Below are positions 17,245-24,561 of a stretch of DNA of 34,985 nt, in pieces; the first letter of the stretch is position 1, and every line of letters starts with the position of its first letter. A model generated the notes under the pieces. The model saw only the letters and a program-made list of their open reading frames with translations, was not told the DNA's origin and made no database searches. The stretch is from contig JACVGT010000035.1 of NCBI GenBank assembly GCA_018992685.1, positions 1 through 34,985 on the forward strand, written 5' to 3'. Source of the DNA: Theionarchaea archaeon. GTDB lineage: Archaea; Methanobacteriota_B; Thermococci; Methanofastidiosales; SZ-28-30. The position numbers were made by a program, and so were the translations under genes.

Positions 17245-18390
17245 ATGGAAACTCGTATTCTCGGAAAGACCGGGCTCACGGTCGGTATCATCGGGTTGGG
17301 GACTGAATATCTGCGCAGAGCACCACGGGACAGAGTCATGCAGATGGTGGATACAGCGGCAGACCATGGGGTAACCTATGTGGACCTGGTGTTCAACTTT
17401 GCTGACTATCTGGATGCTTTTGCCACGGCACTGGAGGGGCGTAGAGATGAATTCGTGTTGGCTGTGCATCTGGGTTCTGCAGAACGAAAAGGACAGTACG
17501 AGAAAACTCGGAGTCTGAAAAAGTGTGAGAAGGGGTTCCATGAGTCTCTCGCTCGACTCCGCACTGACCACGCAGATATTGTCAATGTTCACTTTGTCAA
17601 GACTCAAAAAGAATATGAACGGGTCAAGAAGAAGGGGATTTTTTCCCTGGCTTCCAGCCTGAAAGAGGAAGGAATGGCTACGTCTGTGGGAATGAGCACG
17701 CATGATACTGCAGTGGCTGTAGACGCTGCAACCAGTGGCCTTGTAGATGTAATAATGATCCAGATAAACCTGGCCAATAATGCCATGCCTCATCGTAATG
17801 AAATGCTGGCATTGTGTGCGAAAGAGAAAGTAGGTGTTGTGGCTATGAAGCCTTTTGCTGGAGGAAAGCTCTTGCAGCAAAACAGGACAGTGAACCTAGC
17901 ACAGCATCAGACAGGTGGCAAAGCTTTGAAAAAGAAAATACCCAAGGTAATCACTCCCACTCACTGCCTGAGTTACATATTATCCCAGGTGGGTGTAACC
18001 ACAGTTGTTCCGGGGGTATCAAGCGCAGGAGAATTTGAGGGCGTTCTTCACTACCTGAAAGCAACAGAGGAAGAGAAGGACTTTTCAGGGCTTTTGGTCG
18101 ATTTTGAAGAGTACGTAACAGGTGATTGTGTCTACTGCAACCACTGTCTGCCCTGTCCTGCAGGAATTGATATTGGTGAGTGCAGCAGGCTCTTAGACAG
18201 AGCAAAGCAGGGCATGACCAGTGAGATGTGGAGAACGTATGAGATGTGTCCTGAGAAAGCATCAGCATGCACTGAATGTGGTTTGTGTGTTCAACGCTGT
18301 CCTTTTGGCGTCGATGTCGTCTCCAGAATGAAAGAGGCAGCCATCCTGTTTGAGGGTCAGAAATCTAACAGATCTAGCACAAATCTGTAG
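17245..18390 (+). CDS. Aldo/keto reductase with C-terminal 2[4Fe-4S] ferredoxin domain
   Basis: A 381-residue fusion of an aldo/keto reductase barrel and a ferredoxin-like tail. The barrel starts METRILGKTGLTVGIIGLGT. Of the usual D-Y-K-H catalytic set, D47, Y55 and H116 (DIVNVHFV) can be matched, but the Lys position appears as His75 in LAVHLG, so ordinary carbonyl reduction is doubtful. The tail holds two clusters: C295, C298, C301, C304 and C342, C345, C348, C352. Such Fe-S AKRs are common in anaerobes and their substrates are mostly unknown. ATG 17245 is chosen over GTG 17233 because the SD GAGGTGA (17230-17236) overlaps that GTG. Confidence 0.88.
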   Translation: METRILGKTGLTVGIIGLGTEYLRRAPRDRVMQMVDTAADHGVTYVDLVFNFADYLDAFATALEGRRDEFVLAVHLGSAERKGQYEKTRSLKKCEKGFHESLARLRTDHADIVNVHFVKTQKEYERVKKKGIFSLASSLKEEGMATSVGMSTHDTAVAVDAATSGLVDVIMIQINLANNAMPHRNEMLALCAKEKVGVVAMKPFAGGKLLQQNRTVNLAQHQTGGKALKKKIPKVITPTHCLSYILSQVGVTTVVPGVSSAGEFEGVLHYLKATEEEKDFSGLLVDFEEYVTGDCVYCNHCLPCPAGIDIGECSRLLDRAKQGMTSEMWRTYEMCPEKASACTECGLCVQRCPFGVDVVSRMKEAAILFEGQKSNRSSTNL

Positions 18391-18424
18391 ATTGTGACGA
18401 TTTGCCCACTTGAAAAAAAGAAAG

Positions 18425-18432
18425 TTATATAA
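18425..18432 (+). promoter_or_regulatory. TATA box for the possible ncRNA
   Basis: TTATATAA lies about 25 nt before 18453 and no long gene follows on this strand. Confidence 0.5.
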
Positions 18433-18452
18433 GCATGGAGAACAATTACATA

Positions 18453-18601
18453 ATGGGAAACACTACAAGTCTCTCATCTTTTGTCTCCCATAGGGACCGG
18501 TCTTCGGACCTGTCCCCCCCTTGGCGCAACGTTTGCTGGTTTCTGACATGTATTAAAAGAATAATCTCTTTTCTGAATGGCTATTACTGACCAGAAAAGA
18601 G
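18453..18601 (+). ncRNA. Possible structured RNA with UUCG hairpin
   Basis: Downstream of a good TATA box lie three inverted repeats in series. ATGGGA (18453-18458) pairs with TCCCAT (18486-18491). A 10-bp stem with one mismatch and a TTCG tetraloop spans 18493-18516. CTCTTTTCTG (18566-18575) pairs perfectly with CAGAAAAGAG (18592-18601). A UUCG loop closed by C-G is typical of stable RNA. It does not resemble SRP RNA, RNase P RNA or tRNA. The same region also holds a 45-codon frame from ATG 18453 to TGA near 18590, correctly placed for a leaderless message, so a small protein is the alternative. Confidence 0.4.
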
Positions 18602-18669
18602 TATATCTAGAATTCGGGCATAGATGATGCCTGGTCACGGCATTCTGGCTGGTTTCGGCCCTAAAACTT

Positions 18670-18912
18670 TTAGATTTTTTTCAGGAATTCCTTGACTTGG
18701 TAATCCCATTCACGAGTTTCAATTTCAATGTCACTGCCCTTCTTCTTGGTCGTAGCATCAATGTGCACATGACCTCCTCCACCTTCGAAGGTAATGCAAC
18801 ACTGACCTTCGTCCTTTATTTGCAGGCCCACACCACCTGGTCCGAAAAAAATCCTCGCTTTCTTGATTACGTCTTCAGCTCCATGGCTGCTTTCCTTCCC
18901 ATAACGGGGCAT
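18670..18912 (-). CDS. Small protein of unknown function, 80 residues
   Basis: The frame from ATG 18912 begins MPRYGKESSHGAEDVIKKAR and has a perfect SD, GAGGTGATG, just upstream, which decides the start over the in-frame site at 18948. The protein is a short helix followed by glycine-rich strands (FFGPGGVGLQI, FEGGGGHVHIDA) and a charged C-terminus, with no membrane segment. I do not recognise the family. A TATA-like element at 18973-18982 lies upstream. It is a stand-alone gene on the minus strand between the possible ncRNA and the decayed Roadblock pair. Confidence 0.65.
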   Translation of the reverse strand: MPRYGKESSHGAEDVIKKARIFFGPGGVGLQIKDEGQCCITFEGGGGHVHIDATTKKKGSDIEIETREWDYQVKEFLKKI

Positions 18913-18972
18913 TTCATCACCTCTTCCCTGCGGGTTCACTACGCACACAGGCGTTACATGTAGGTCAATGAG

Positions 18973-18982
18973 ATTAATAAAT
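18973..18982 (-). promoter_or_regulatory. TATA box for the 80-residue protein
   Basis: ATTTATTAAT on the minus strand predicts a transcript start near 18952 and a leader of about 40 nt with the SD. Confidence 0.45.
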
Positions 18983-19074
18983 GTTTTCCCTGGATTCTGG
19001 AAATGATTAAGCCTCCATAGTCCAATCTGGGAAGAAGGAAGCCGACTATTAGCCTATTTTCTGGGACAAAGCAT

Positions 19075-19084
19075 CTATAAATAA
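19075..19084 (+). promoter_or_regulatory. TATA box for the second Roadblock-V4R pair
   Basis: CTATAAATAA predicts a transcript start near 19105. It suggests the pair is still transcribed although its first gene is damaged. Confidence 0.5.
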
Positions 19085-19137
19085 TGAGCTTTTCATTCTT
19101 CCCACAATCTCATTCCTGAAAAGAAAGGATTGATAAA

Positions 19138-19473
19138 ATGGAAGAGATGATCATGCCAAAAAGAAGCAAGAAGCTACCTCATATATTAAAGGATTTAGAA
19201 GACGTCACTTGCTATATTGAGGCATCAGCTGCGGGTTCTTCCGTCAAATTGATGGTAGCATCTGGATTGCCTCGGGATATGGAACGTGATAGGGTGACAG
19301 CGAGGCCGAGGGTATTGTCCCTGCCAAGAAGGAGGTCTGTCAGAAGACGTCCTTGGGAGTGGCTGGATTACACGTTAACGAGAAGTAATCCAAGGTATAT
19401 ACCCCTCACGACTGTTGAAGAAGAACCCCAGAAGCTCGGTGAGACTAAAACCGAATTACTCTCCACGACGTGA
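19138..19473 (+). pseudogene. Decayed Roadblock/LC7 gene, frameshifted
   Basis: The first 60 or so residues still match the Roadblock paralogues at 8823 and 28552: IEASA, VASGLPRDMERDRV against IASALPRDVEEDRV, and VLSL. After LSL about 21-24 nt matching GERTAAEL are missing, and one extra base shifts the frame. The shifted frame reads GGLSEDV, matching GGLSEVYV of the 28552 copy, and soon meets a stop. The translated tail in the open frame is arginine-rich and meaningless as Roadblock. It ends at TGA 19471-19473, exactly 7 nt before the V4R start, as in the intact pair. A truncated or repurposed protein cannot be excluded. Confidence 0.7.
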
Positions 19474-19477
19474 TTCC

Positions 19478-20137
19478 ATGCCGCAGGAAATTGACAACTT
19501 CATATTCCGAAAATGGCTGGAAACGCTCCAACACATCATAGGGGAACGAGGACTCAAAACCATTCTGGAATACGCATTCCTCGATCAGTATATTGACAAT
19601 TTCCCTCCGGACGATGATATGGGCGTTATTCCAGTGGAGCACCTCACATCGCTGTATAGGGCAATCCAGGATTTGGTTGGACAAAAGGGGACAGGCAGTC
19701 TCCAACGCAACATAGGACGGAAGGTCATGGAAAGAATGGTGAGGAGCCGTCCTGCAGTGGCCCTACCCATCAAGGCCACAGCCAGAGATCTTCCTGAATC
19801 ACTGAGAATTCGCATGATTCTGAAAGAATTCATCAAGCAGTCGCTGGAACGGGCTCCTACTGTGCTGGGGAAGAACAGATATGAACTCAGAGAGAACGAT
19901 GACTACTTCCTCTTCATTGACTATGACTACGAGGGAAGCGAAGGAGTGATATCAGATAGCCCCGTGTGTGGGTTTCTGATGGGCATGGTAGATTACGCTG
20001 TTGAATGGATTACGGGCACTCCCCACAAGACGGAAGAAATTCAGTGCAGGGCCATGGGACATTCCAGTGATGTCATAAGGATCTGGAAAATGGCTGAGTC
20101 AGATGACCTTCCTTCGCGCTGTTCTATTCAAGATTGA
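19478..20137 (+). CDS. V4R-like ligand-binding protein, second copy
   Basis: A 219-residue paralogue of the 9232 protein, colinear throughout: MPQEIDNF at the start, RGLKTILEYAFLDQYI near residue 25, NFPPDDDMGVIPVEHL, and at the end VCGFLMGMVDYAVEWITG and EIQCRAMGHSSDVIRI. The cysteine of E-x-Q-C-R-A-M-G is conserved and the last V4R cysteine is again absent. Sequence identity to the first copy is clearly partial, so the duplication is old or the copies are diverging. The ATG at 19478 follows CGTGATT overlapping the upstream stop codon. It remains intact although its Roadblock partner is decayed. Confidence 0.72.
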   Translation: MPQEIDNFIFRKWLETLQHIIGERGLKTILEYAFLDQYIDNFPPDDDMGVIPVEHLTSLYRAIQDLVGQKGTGSLQRNIGRKVMERMVRSRPAVALPIKATARDLPESLRIRMILKEFIKQSLERAPTVLGKNRYELRENDDYFLFIDYDYEGSEGVISDSPVCGFLMGMVDYAVEWITGTPHKTEEIQCRAMGHSSDVIRIWKMAESDDLPSRCSIQD

Positions 20138-20226
20138 TCTGTAGCGTCTGAATTCGTTGAACTAAGGAGATAGATGTGGACTTAAAATATACCTGAATAG
20201 ACGTGAACTACATTTGAACAGAAAAG

Positions 20227-20234
20227 TTTATAAG
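20227..20234 (+). promoter_or_regulatory. TATA box for the MFS gene
   Basis: TTTATAAG is centred about 26 nt before position 20257, just ahead of the 6-codon frame at 20260. Confidence 0.55.
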
Positions 20235-20259
20235 TAGAAAGCACTCTAAGTTCACAAAA

Positions 20260-20280
20260 ATGTACAAAGTGAGATCATGA
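20260..20280 (+). promoter_or_regulatory. Possible 6-codon leader ORF overlapping the MFS start
   Basis: ATG at 20260, about 3 nt after the predicted transcript start, opens MYKVRS and stops at TGA 20278-20280. That stop overlaps the MFS ATG at 20277 as ATGA. The MFS gene has only a weak SD (GTGAGATC directly abutting its ATG), so coupled reinitiation is possible. Confidence 0.3.
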
Positions 20281-21563
20281 AGCATGCGCGGAATTTCTGG
20301 CTCTACTCCACAGGTAGGCTTGTGTCCCTTATTGGTACCGGTATCCAAGATGTGGCCCTGCCTTTGTTTATTCTGGATCTGACAGGCTCAGGTGCCGTGA
20401 TGGGCACCTTCATGATCATGACCGTCGCTCCCCGCCTTGTAATGGTGCCTCTTGCAGGAGTAATTGGGGACAGGGTGAATAGGAAGAAAATCATGGTGTG
20501 GACTGATTTCGGGAGGGGGGTACTCATTCTAGGGCTGGTTGGACTGGCCTATAATAACCTGATTACTATCCCTCTCCTGTTTGGAGCTCAGTTTCTGACT
20601 TCTATCTTGAATGCATCATTTGGGCCAGCCACCTCTGCCATGCTTCCTGACATCGTTGAGGATGAGGATCTAACCAGGGCTAACAGCATTCTGGGAGCTG
20701 TCAACAGTGTTTCTTTTATCATTGGACCTGCCATGGGAGGGATTATCTACGCAATAGGCGGGATTGAAGTTGCCTTTTTGATAAACAGTATTTCTTTCTT
20801 AGGGTCAGGAGTCAGCGAATTGTTCATCAGATACAATCAGAAGACCAGGAGCTTCACGGGGGTGCGTGAAGTGGTAAGCGATCTGAGAGAAGGGATCTCG
20901 TTCGTAGGAGCACATCACGGGCTAATGATTCTGTTGATGATAGCTCTGGTCCTTAACTTTTTCTTGTCGCCTCTATTCTCTGTGGTTGTTCCGTACGTGA
21001 TGAGAGTGGTCATAAAATTCTCTTCAGAGCAATTCGGAATGCTGGAAACATCGTTTATGGGTGGGACACTATGTGGAAATATCATCATTGGGGCTTTTCT
21101 GGCAAAAACAAAAATAAAGAAAATGCTGAATTGCGGACTTCTTGTAGAGTCCGGGATTTTGATTGGGTTTGCCTTGATCATTCTCCCTCAAGGGTTGTAC
21201 CTGCTGGGATATGCCAGTTGGCTGTGTTTTTCGGTGCTATCCTTTACGTTCGCATCCATGGGGTTATTCAATGCTTTTGTCAATACACCACTCATGGTGG
21301 AACTGCAGAGAATGACTCCCACTGCTTTCAGAGCCCGGGTTTTCTCAGTGGTGGAACTCGCCGCTCAGGCTGTGGTGCCCATTGGATTTGGGATCATGGG
21401 ATTCTTGCTGGATATGGTTCCTGCCCACTGGATTGTGATGGTTCTGTCAGTTGCTCAGATGGGAGTAGTAGTGTACTTCATTGTAGGCCTCTCTGGCAGG
21501 GTATATGAGGATTTAGAAACCAGTAACAGCAATGCGTCACCCAAGCTCGCATCTCCAGACTGA
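20277..21563 (+). CDS. MFS transporter, 12-helix efflux type
   Basis: A 428-residue major facilitator protein. The N-terminus NFWLYSTGRLVSLIGTGIQ and the loop GVIGDRVNRKKIM (the G-x-x-x-D-R-x-x-R/K loop 2-3 motif) place it with EntS/MFS_3-like exporters, and LGAVNSVSFIIGPAMGG is the typical helix 5 region. Substrates of this group include siderophores and macrolides, but none can be assigned here. It is convergent with the MATE gene, 28 bp apart. Transcription probably starts near 20257. Confidence 0.85.
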   Translation: MKHARNFWLYSTGRLVSLIGTGIQDVALPLFILDLTGSGAVMGTFMIMTVAPRLVMVPLAGVIGDRVNRKKIMVWTDFGRGVLILGLVGLAYNNLITIPLLFGAQFLTSILNASFGPATSAMLPDIVEDEDLTRANSILGAVNSVSFIIGPAMGGIIYAIGGIEVAFLINSISFLGSGVSELFIRYNQKTRSFTGVREVVSDLREGISFVGAHHGLMILLMIALVLNFFLSPLFSVVVPYVMRVVIKFSSEQFGMLETSFMGGTLCGNIIIGAFLAKTKIKKMLNCGLLVESGILIGFALIILPQGLYLLGYASWLCFSVLSFTFASMGLFNAFVNTPLMVELQRMTPTAFRARVFSVVELAAQAVVPIGFGIMGFLLDMVPAHWIVMVLSVAQMGVVVYFIVGLSGRVYEDLETSNSNASPKLASPD

Positions 21564-21591
21564 AAAGTGGCTGACAACCGCTCTCTCAACC

Positions 21592-22953
21592 TCAGAGTCC
21601 GGTGCTGAGCTCTCTCTCGACCTGCTGCAGAGTCTTTCTGAACCACATCATTGCAACGCCAAACCCAATGACCTCTGCAACAGGAAATGCGTACCAGATC
21701 AGTGGCAACCCACCGACTCTCCCAAACACAACTGCTAAAGGCAGGAGCAGGACAAGCTGCCTGAAAACAGTAATACCCAAGCTTCGAAATGCTTTCCCAA
21801 ATGCCTGGAACGTGACGGAAGCAATCAAGGTAAGGCCCACCACAGGATACAAGTAGCTTATCGTCTTCAGAGCCTGAGTCCCGGTGTTCACTAATTCTGG
21901 ATTGTCATTGAATAATCTGACCAGCTGAGAAGGAATAAACTGGAATATGCAGAACCCAAGAACAGTAAAAGAAAAAGCCACCATAATCCCGTATTTCACC
22001 GTCTTCTTGATCCGTTCAAAATTCCTATGGCCGTAATTATATCCTACTAAAGGAAGGTATCCTTGGTTTAGCCCAAATACTGGCATGAGTACAAATGACT
22101 GTAACCTGAAGTAGATACCCATAGCAGCAATGGCTGTTGCAGAAAATCCTCCCAGTATAATGTTCATGGATCCTGCCATGACAGAAGCCAAGAGCTGCAT
22201 GACCATTGACGGAAATCCCACGTTGAATATTCCCTTGACCACAGGAAAATCATAGGCAAAATGTCTGAAATCAAGAGAAATCAAGGTTTTCCCCCTGAAC
22301 AGTATATACAGGATGAAGGACCCGCTCACGACTCTGGATAGGACGGTGGCGAGAGCAGCACCTGCAACTTCCATCCGTGGAAAAGGCCCTATTCCAAAAA
22401 TGAACAGAGGGTCCAGCACCATGTTCATGACAGACCCAATGAGCATGGTAACCATGGGAATGAAGGTATTCCCTTCCCCCCGCAGAATGGCATTCGACAT
22501 CATGGGGATAAACAACGCCGTGGAACCAATGAGTATAATTCTGATATAGTCTGACCCGAATCCAGTTAAGACAGGATCATTTGAGAACAACGCGATAATT
22601 TCGGAAGAGAACACATATCCTGCTACGAACGCAAGACCTCCAAACAAGAGGGCAATGAGTATCCCATGCTCAGCAGCATTGGAAGCTTTCTGTACATTCC
22701 CCTGCCCAATGAGCCGGGACATCAATGAGGTTACCCCCACACCTGTTCCTACTGCCACAGCAATGAGAACCATCTGCACGGGAAATGCGAGAGACAGAGC
22801 AGCCAGAGCTTCTTTGTTGAGGTGTCCAACCCAGATGCTGTCAACCACGCTGTACAATGCCTGGATGAACATGCTGATAATCCCTGGCACTGATAACCTA
22901 ATGAGCAGTGTGAAAATCTCATCTGATTCAAGTCTGATTCTTTCTTCTGCCAT
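21592..22953 (-). CDS. MATE family efflux transporter
   Basis: A 453-residue, 12-helix MATE protein. The N-terminus shows LSVPGIISMFIQALYSVVD followed by SIWVGHL, the classic helix 1-2 signature, and the second half shows the internal repeat. MATE proteins export cationic compounds or drugs in exchange for Na+ or H+. A TATA element at 22981-22990 predicts a very short leader of about 5 nt before ATG 22953, and no SD is visible. The gene stands alone on the minus strand. Confidence 0.92.
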   Translation of the reverse strand: MAEERIRLESDEIFTLLIRLSVPGIISMFIQALYSVVDSIWVGHLNKEALAALSLAFPVQMVLIAVAVGTGVGVTSLMSRLIGQGNVQKASNAAEHGILIALLFGGLAFVAGYVFSSEIIALFSNDPVLTGFGSDYIRIILIGSTALFIPMMSNAILRGEGNTFIPMVTMLIGSVMNMVLDPLFIFGIGPFPRMEVAGAALATVLSRVVSGSFILYILFRGKTLISLDFRHFAYDFPVVKGIFNVGFPSMVMQLLASVMAGSMNIILGGFSATAIAAMGIYFRLQSFVLMPVFGLNQGYLPLVGYNYGHRNFERIKKTVKYGIMVAFSFTVLGFCIFQFIPSQLVRLFNDNPELVNTGTQALKTISYLYPVVGLTLIASVTFQAFGKAFRSLGITVFRQLVLLLPLAVVFGRVGGLPLIWYAFPVAEVIGFGVAMMWFRKTLQQVERELSTGL

Positions 22954-22980
22954 GATAACCTTTGTCTCAAAAGAACCCTA

Positions 22981-22990
22981 ATATTTAAAG
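22981..22990 (-). promoter_or_regulatory. TATA box for the MATE gene
   Basis: CTTTAAATAT on the minus strand, about 32 nt before the ATG at 22953. Confidence 0.55.
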
Positions 22991-23110
22991 GTTGGGAGAT
23001 GTTATCGATTTTTCGGAGGTGGAGCAATGACAATTGATTTGGACATGTCTTTTCACAGTTTCTGCTCTTTCCGCCATAATGACGAAATGAAGTCCTGAAG
23101 AAGAAAGTTT

Positions 23111-23118
23111 TTTAAATA
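23111..23118 (+). promoter_or_regulatory. TATA box for the DUF4097 lipoprotein gene
   Basis: TTTAAATA, centred about 24 nt before ATG 23138, predicts leaderless transcription. Confidence 0.6.
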
Positions 23119-23137
23119 TGGAATCTATTTAGTCTCC

Positions 23138-24016
23138 ATGAAAAAGATTGTCATCGTAGCTTTCCTCGTCTTGTCTCTGGGATGTGTGGGTCAAAGCGGA
23201 TTGGGTCCTTTCCTTCAGGAAGAAGTTGAACTGCTTTTCGAGAATGAAATATCGCCAGATGTCTTATCCATTGACTTTGAAACCCGTAATGGCCACATTG
23301 AGCTTTCTATCTGGGACAAATCGTCGTACAGAGTCGAAGTCACCAAGTGGGCCCAGGCTTTAACGTCAAGCGACGCCTTGGAGAAAGCTGAAGCCTTGAA
23401 CATAGATTTTTCAGAGACAGAACAATCTGGAGCGGTGACCCTGACACTCAGGACGGAGCTTGTGAGTAATACAGGTGCCCATCTCAGGGTGTATCTTCCT
23501 GCAGCGCCCTTGGACGAGGTTGGCCTTTCAACATCCAACGGTTACATCCAGGTGAACGAGGTCTCTGCGTCCAGAATTGTCTTGAGTACAAGCAATGCCC
23601 AGGTCAGAGGATCACTAACTGCAGACACCATTTCGGTGCGAACCAGTAATGGGGCAATAGAAGGGTTCTTCCAGGGAGAGGATGTGACTGTTGCAACCTC
23701 GAATGCCAGGATAGACATTGAATGTGGTGAGGGCGGAACATACAAGATAGAGACAAGCAATGGAAGAGTTGATTTGACCATTGGATCAAGGGGGACCATT
23801 GATGTTTATACGTCAAATGCGTCCATTGATCTCCTTGTCAGGGACGATTTCAACTTCGACTTATCCACCACCAATGCAAGCATCACTGTTGACGCGGGTC
23901 CTGTGGTCTACACTCTTGACACTGCCCGGAATAAGAAAGGGTTCACTGCTGAGAATCCTGAGGTCTCCATTACAGCATCGACATCCAATGGAAGCATCAC
24001 TGTGAGAAAATCCTGA
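23138..24016 (+). CDS. Lipoprotein with DUF4097-like beta-helix repeats
   Basis: A 292-residue secreted protein. The N-terminus is a lipoprotein signal peptide, MKKIVIVAFLVLSLGCVG, with the lipobox cysteine at 16. The rest is beta-strand repeats of the DUF4097 (putative adhesin) kind. The turn T-S-N-G/A followed by a hydrophobic strand occurs eight times: TSNGYI, TSNAQV, TSNGAI, TSNARI, TSNGRV, TSNASI, TTNASI, TSNGSI. It should be anchored to the outer face of the membrane as a stacked beta-helix. Its function is unknown. Start and TATA spacing suggest a leaderless mRNA. Confidence 0.85.
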   Translation: MKKIVIVAFLVLSLGCVGQSGLGPFLQEEVELLFENEISPDVLSIDFETRNGHIELSIWDKSSYRVEVTKWAQALTSSDALEKAEALNIDFSETEQSGAVTLTLRTELVSNTGAHLRVYLPAAPLDEVGLSTSNGYIQVNEVSASRIVLSTSNAQVRGSLTADTISVRTSNGAIEGFFQGEDVTVATSNARIDIECGEGGTYKIETSNGRVDLTIGSRGTIDVYTSNASIDLLVRDDFNFDLSTTNASITVDAGPVVYTLDTARNKKGFTAENPEVSITASTSNGSITVRKS

Positions 24017-24041
24017 TTCTTTGGGAAATTCTTTCCCTCTT

Positions 24042-24506
24042 TTACTTGAGGTCCCTTTCTTCCTTTTGGCAGTTATAAAGAGAAGCACCGCATTGAGAGC
24101 ACGTTTCATCGTACCAGCAAAATGACGTTCCACACTCAGGGCATTCCCACCTTGATTTCTGCTGGTTCAACCAGGATTCAACTCCCTGTTCTTCAATGGC
24201 TCTGAGGTTCTCAAAGATTACTGAGTGATGTGGACATTCATCTGCCTGAAACGCCACCAGAGCAGAGCACGGGTACCCGGGACATTGAAAGCAGAAATCC
24301 ACCTTCTTGCTTTCTGCACACATCTTCATGTCACATGTCCTGCAGTACACAGATTCCACGCTGGTCTTGCACCCGTGGCACACCAGGTCATCTGGATCCT
24401 CTCCCCAGGCCTGTGCTGTTTCCTGGAGAGTTCCTTGTTCATTGGCCTTGAGAACTGGACATGCGCCACAGCACAGCCCGCAGTATGAATCATATCGATA
24501 CGTCAT
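24042..24506 (-). CDS. DUF3795-like cysteine-rich protein with zinc ribbon
   Basis: A 154-residue protein with about 20 cysteines. The N-terminus YDSYCGLCCGACPVLKANE is the hallmark of DUF3795 proteins, followed by CHGCKT, CRTCDMKMCA and FCFQCPGYPC. The C-terminal WECPECGTSFCWYDETC...CSQCGA looks like a zinc ribbon. ATG 24506 is chosen because the SD AAGGAGTGGT lies just upstream; the open frame extends further but into the preceding gene. It follows the class V aminotransferase gene by 55 bp and probably shares its transcript. A metal- or Fe-S-binding role is inferred. Confidence 0.75.
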   Translation of the reverse strand: MTYRYDSYCGLCCGACPVLKANEQGTLQETAQAWGEDPDDLVCHGCKTSVESVYCRTCDMKMCAESKKVDFCFQCPGYPCSALVAFQADECPHHSVIFENLRAIEEQGVESWLNQQKSRWECPECGTSFCWYDETCSQCGASLYNCQKEERDLK

Positions 24507-24561
24507 AATACCACTCCTTTCTGGGTTGCAGATAACCGTCTTGGACTTGCTGCTCCCTGAA

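Noticed and set aside
17155-17880. Long minus-strand open frame of 241 codons
   Set aside because: It lies opposite the aldo/keto reductase gene, has no family resemblance and no SD or TATA, so it is a shadow frame.
18661-18680. T-run after an inverted repeat, like a terminator on the plus strand
   Set aside because: The T-run is the lysine codons at the 3' end of the minus-strand 80-residue gene, so it is coding sequence.
23530-24000. Short recurring DNA motif that could suggest a CRISPR-like array
   Set aside because: The recurring ACRTCSAAYG-like words encode the T-S-N turns of the DUF4097 protein and the spacing is irregular.
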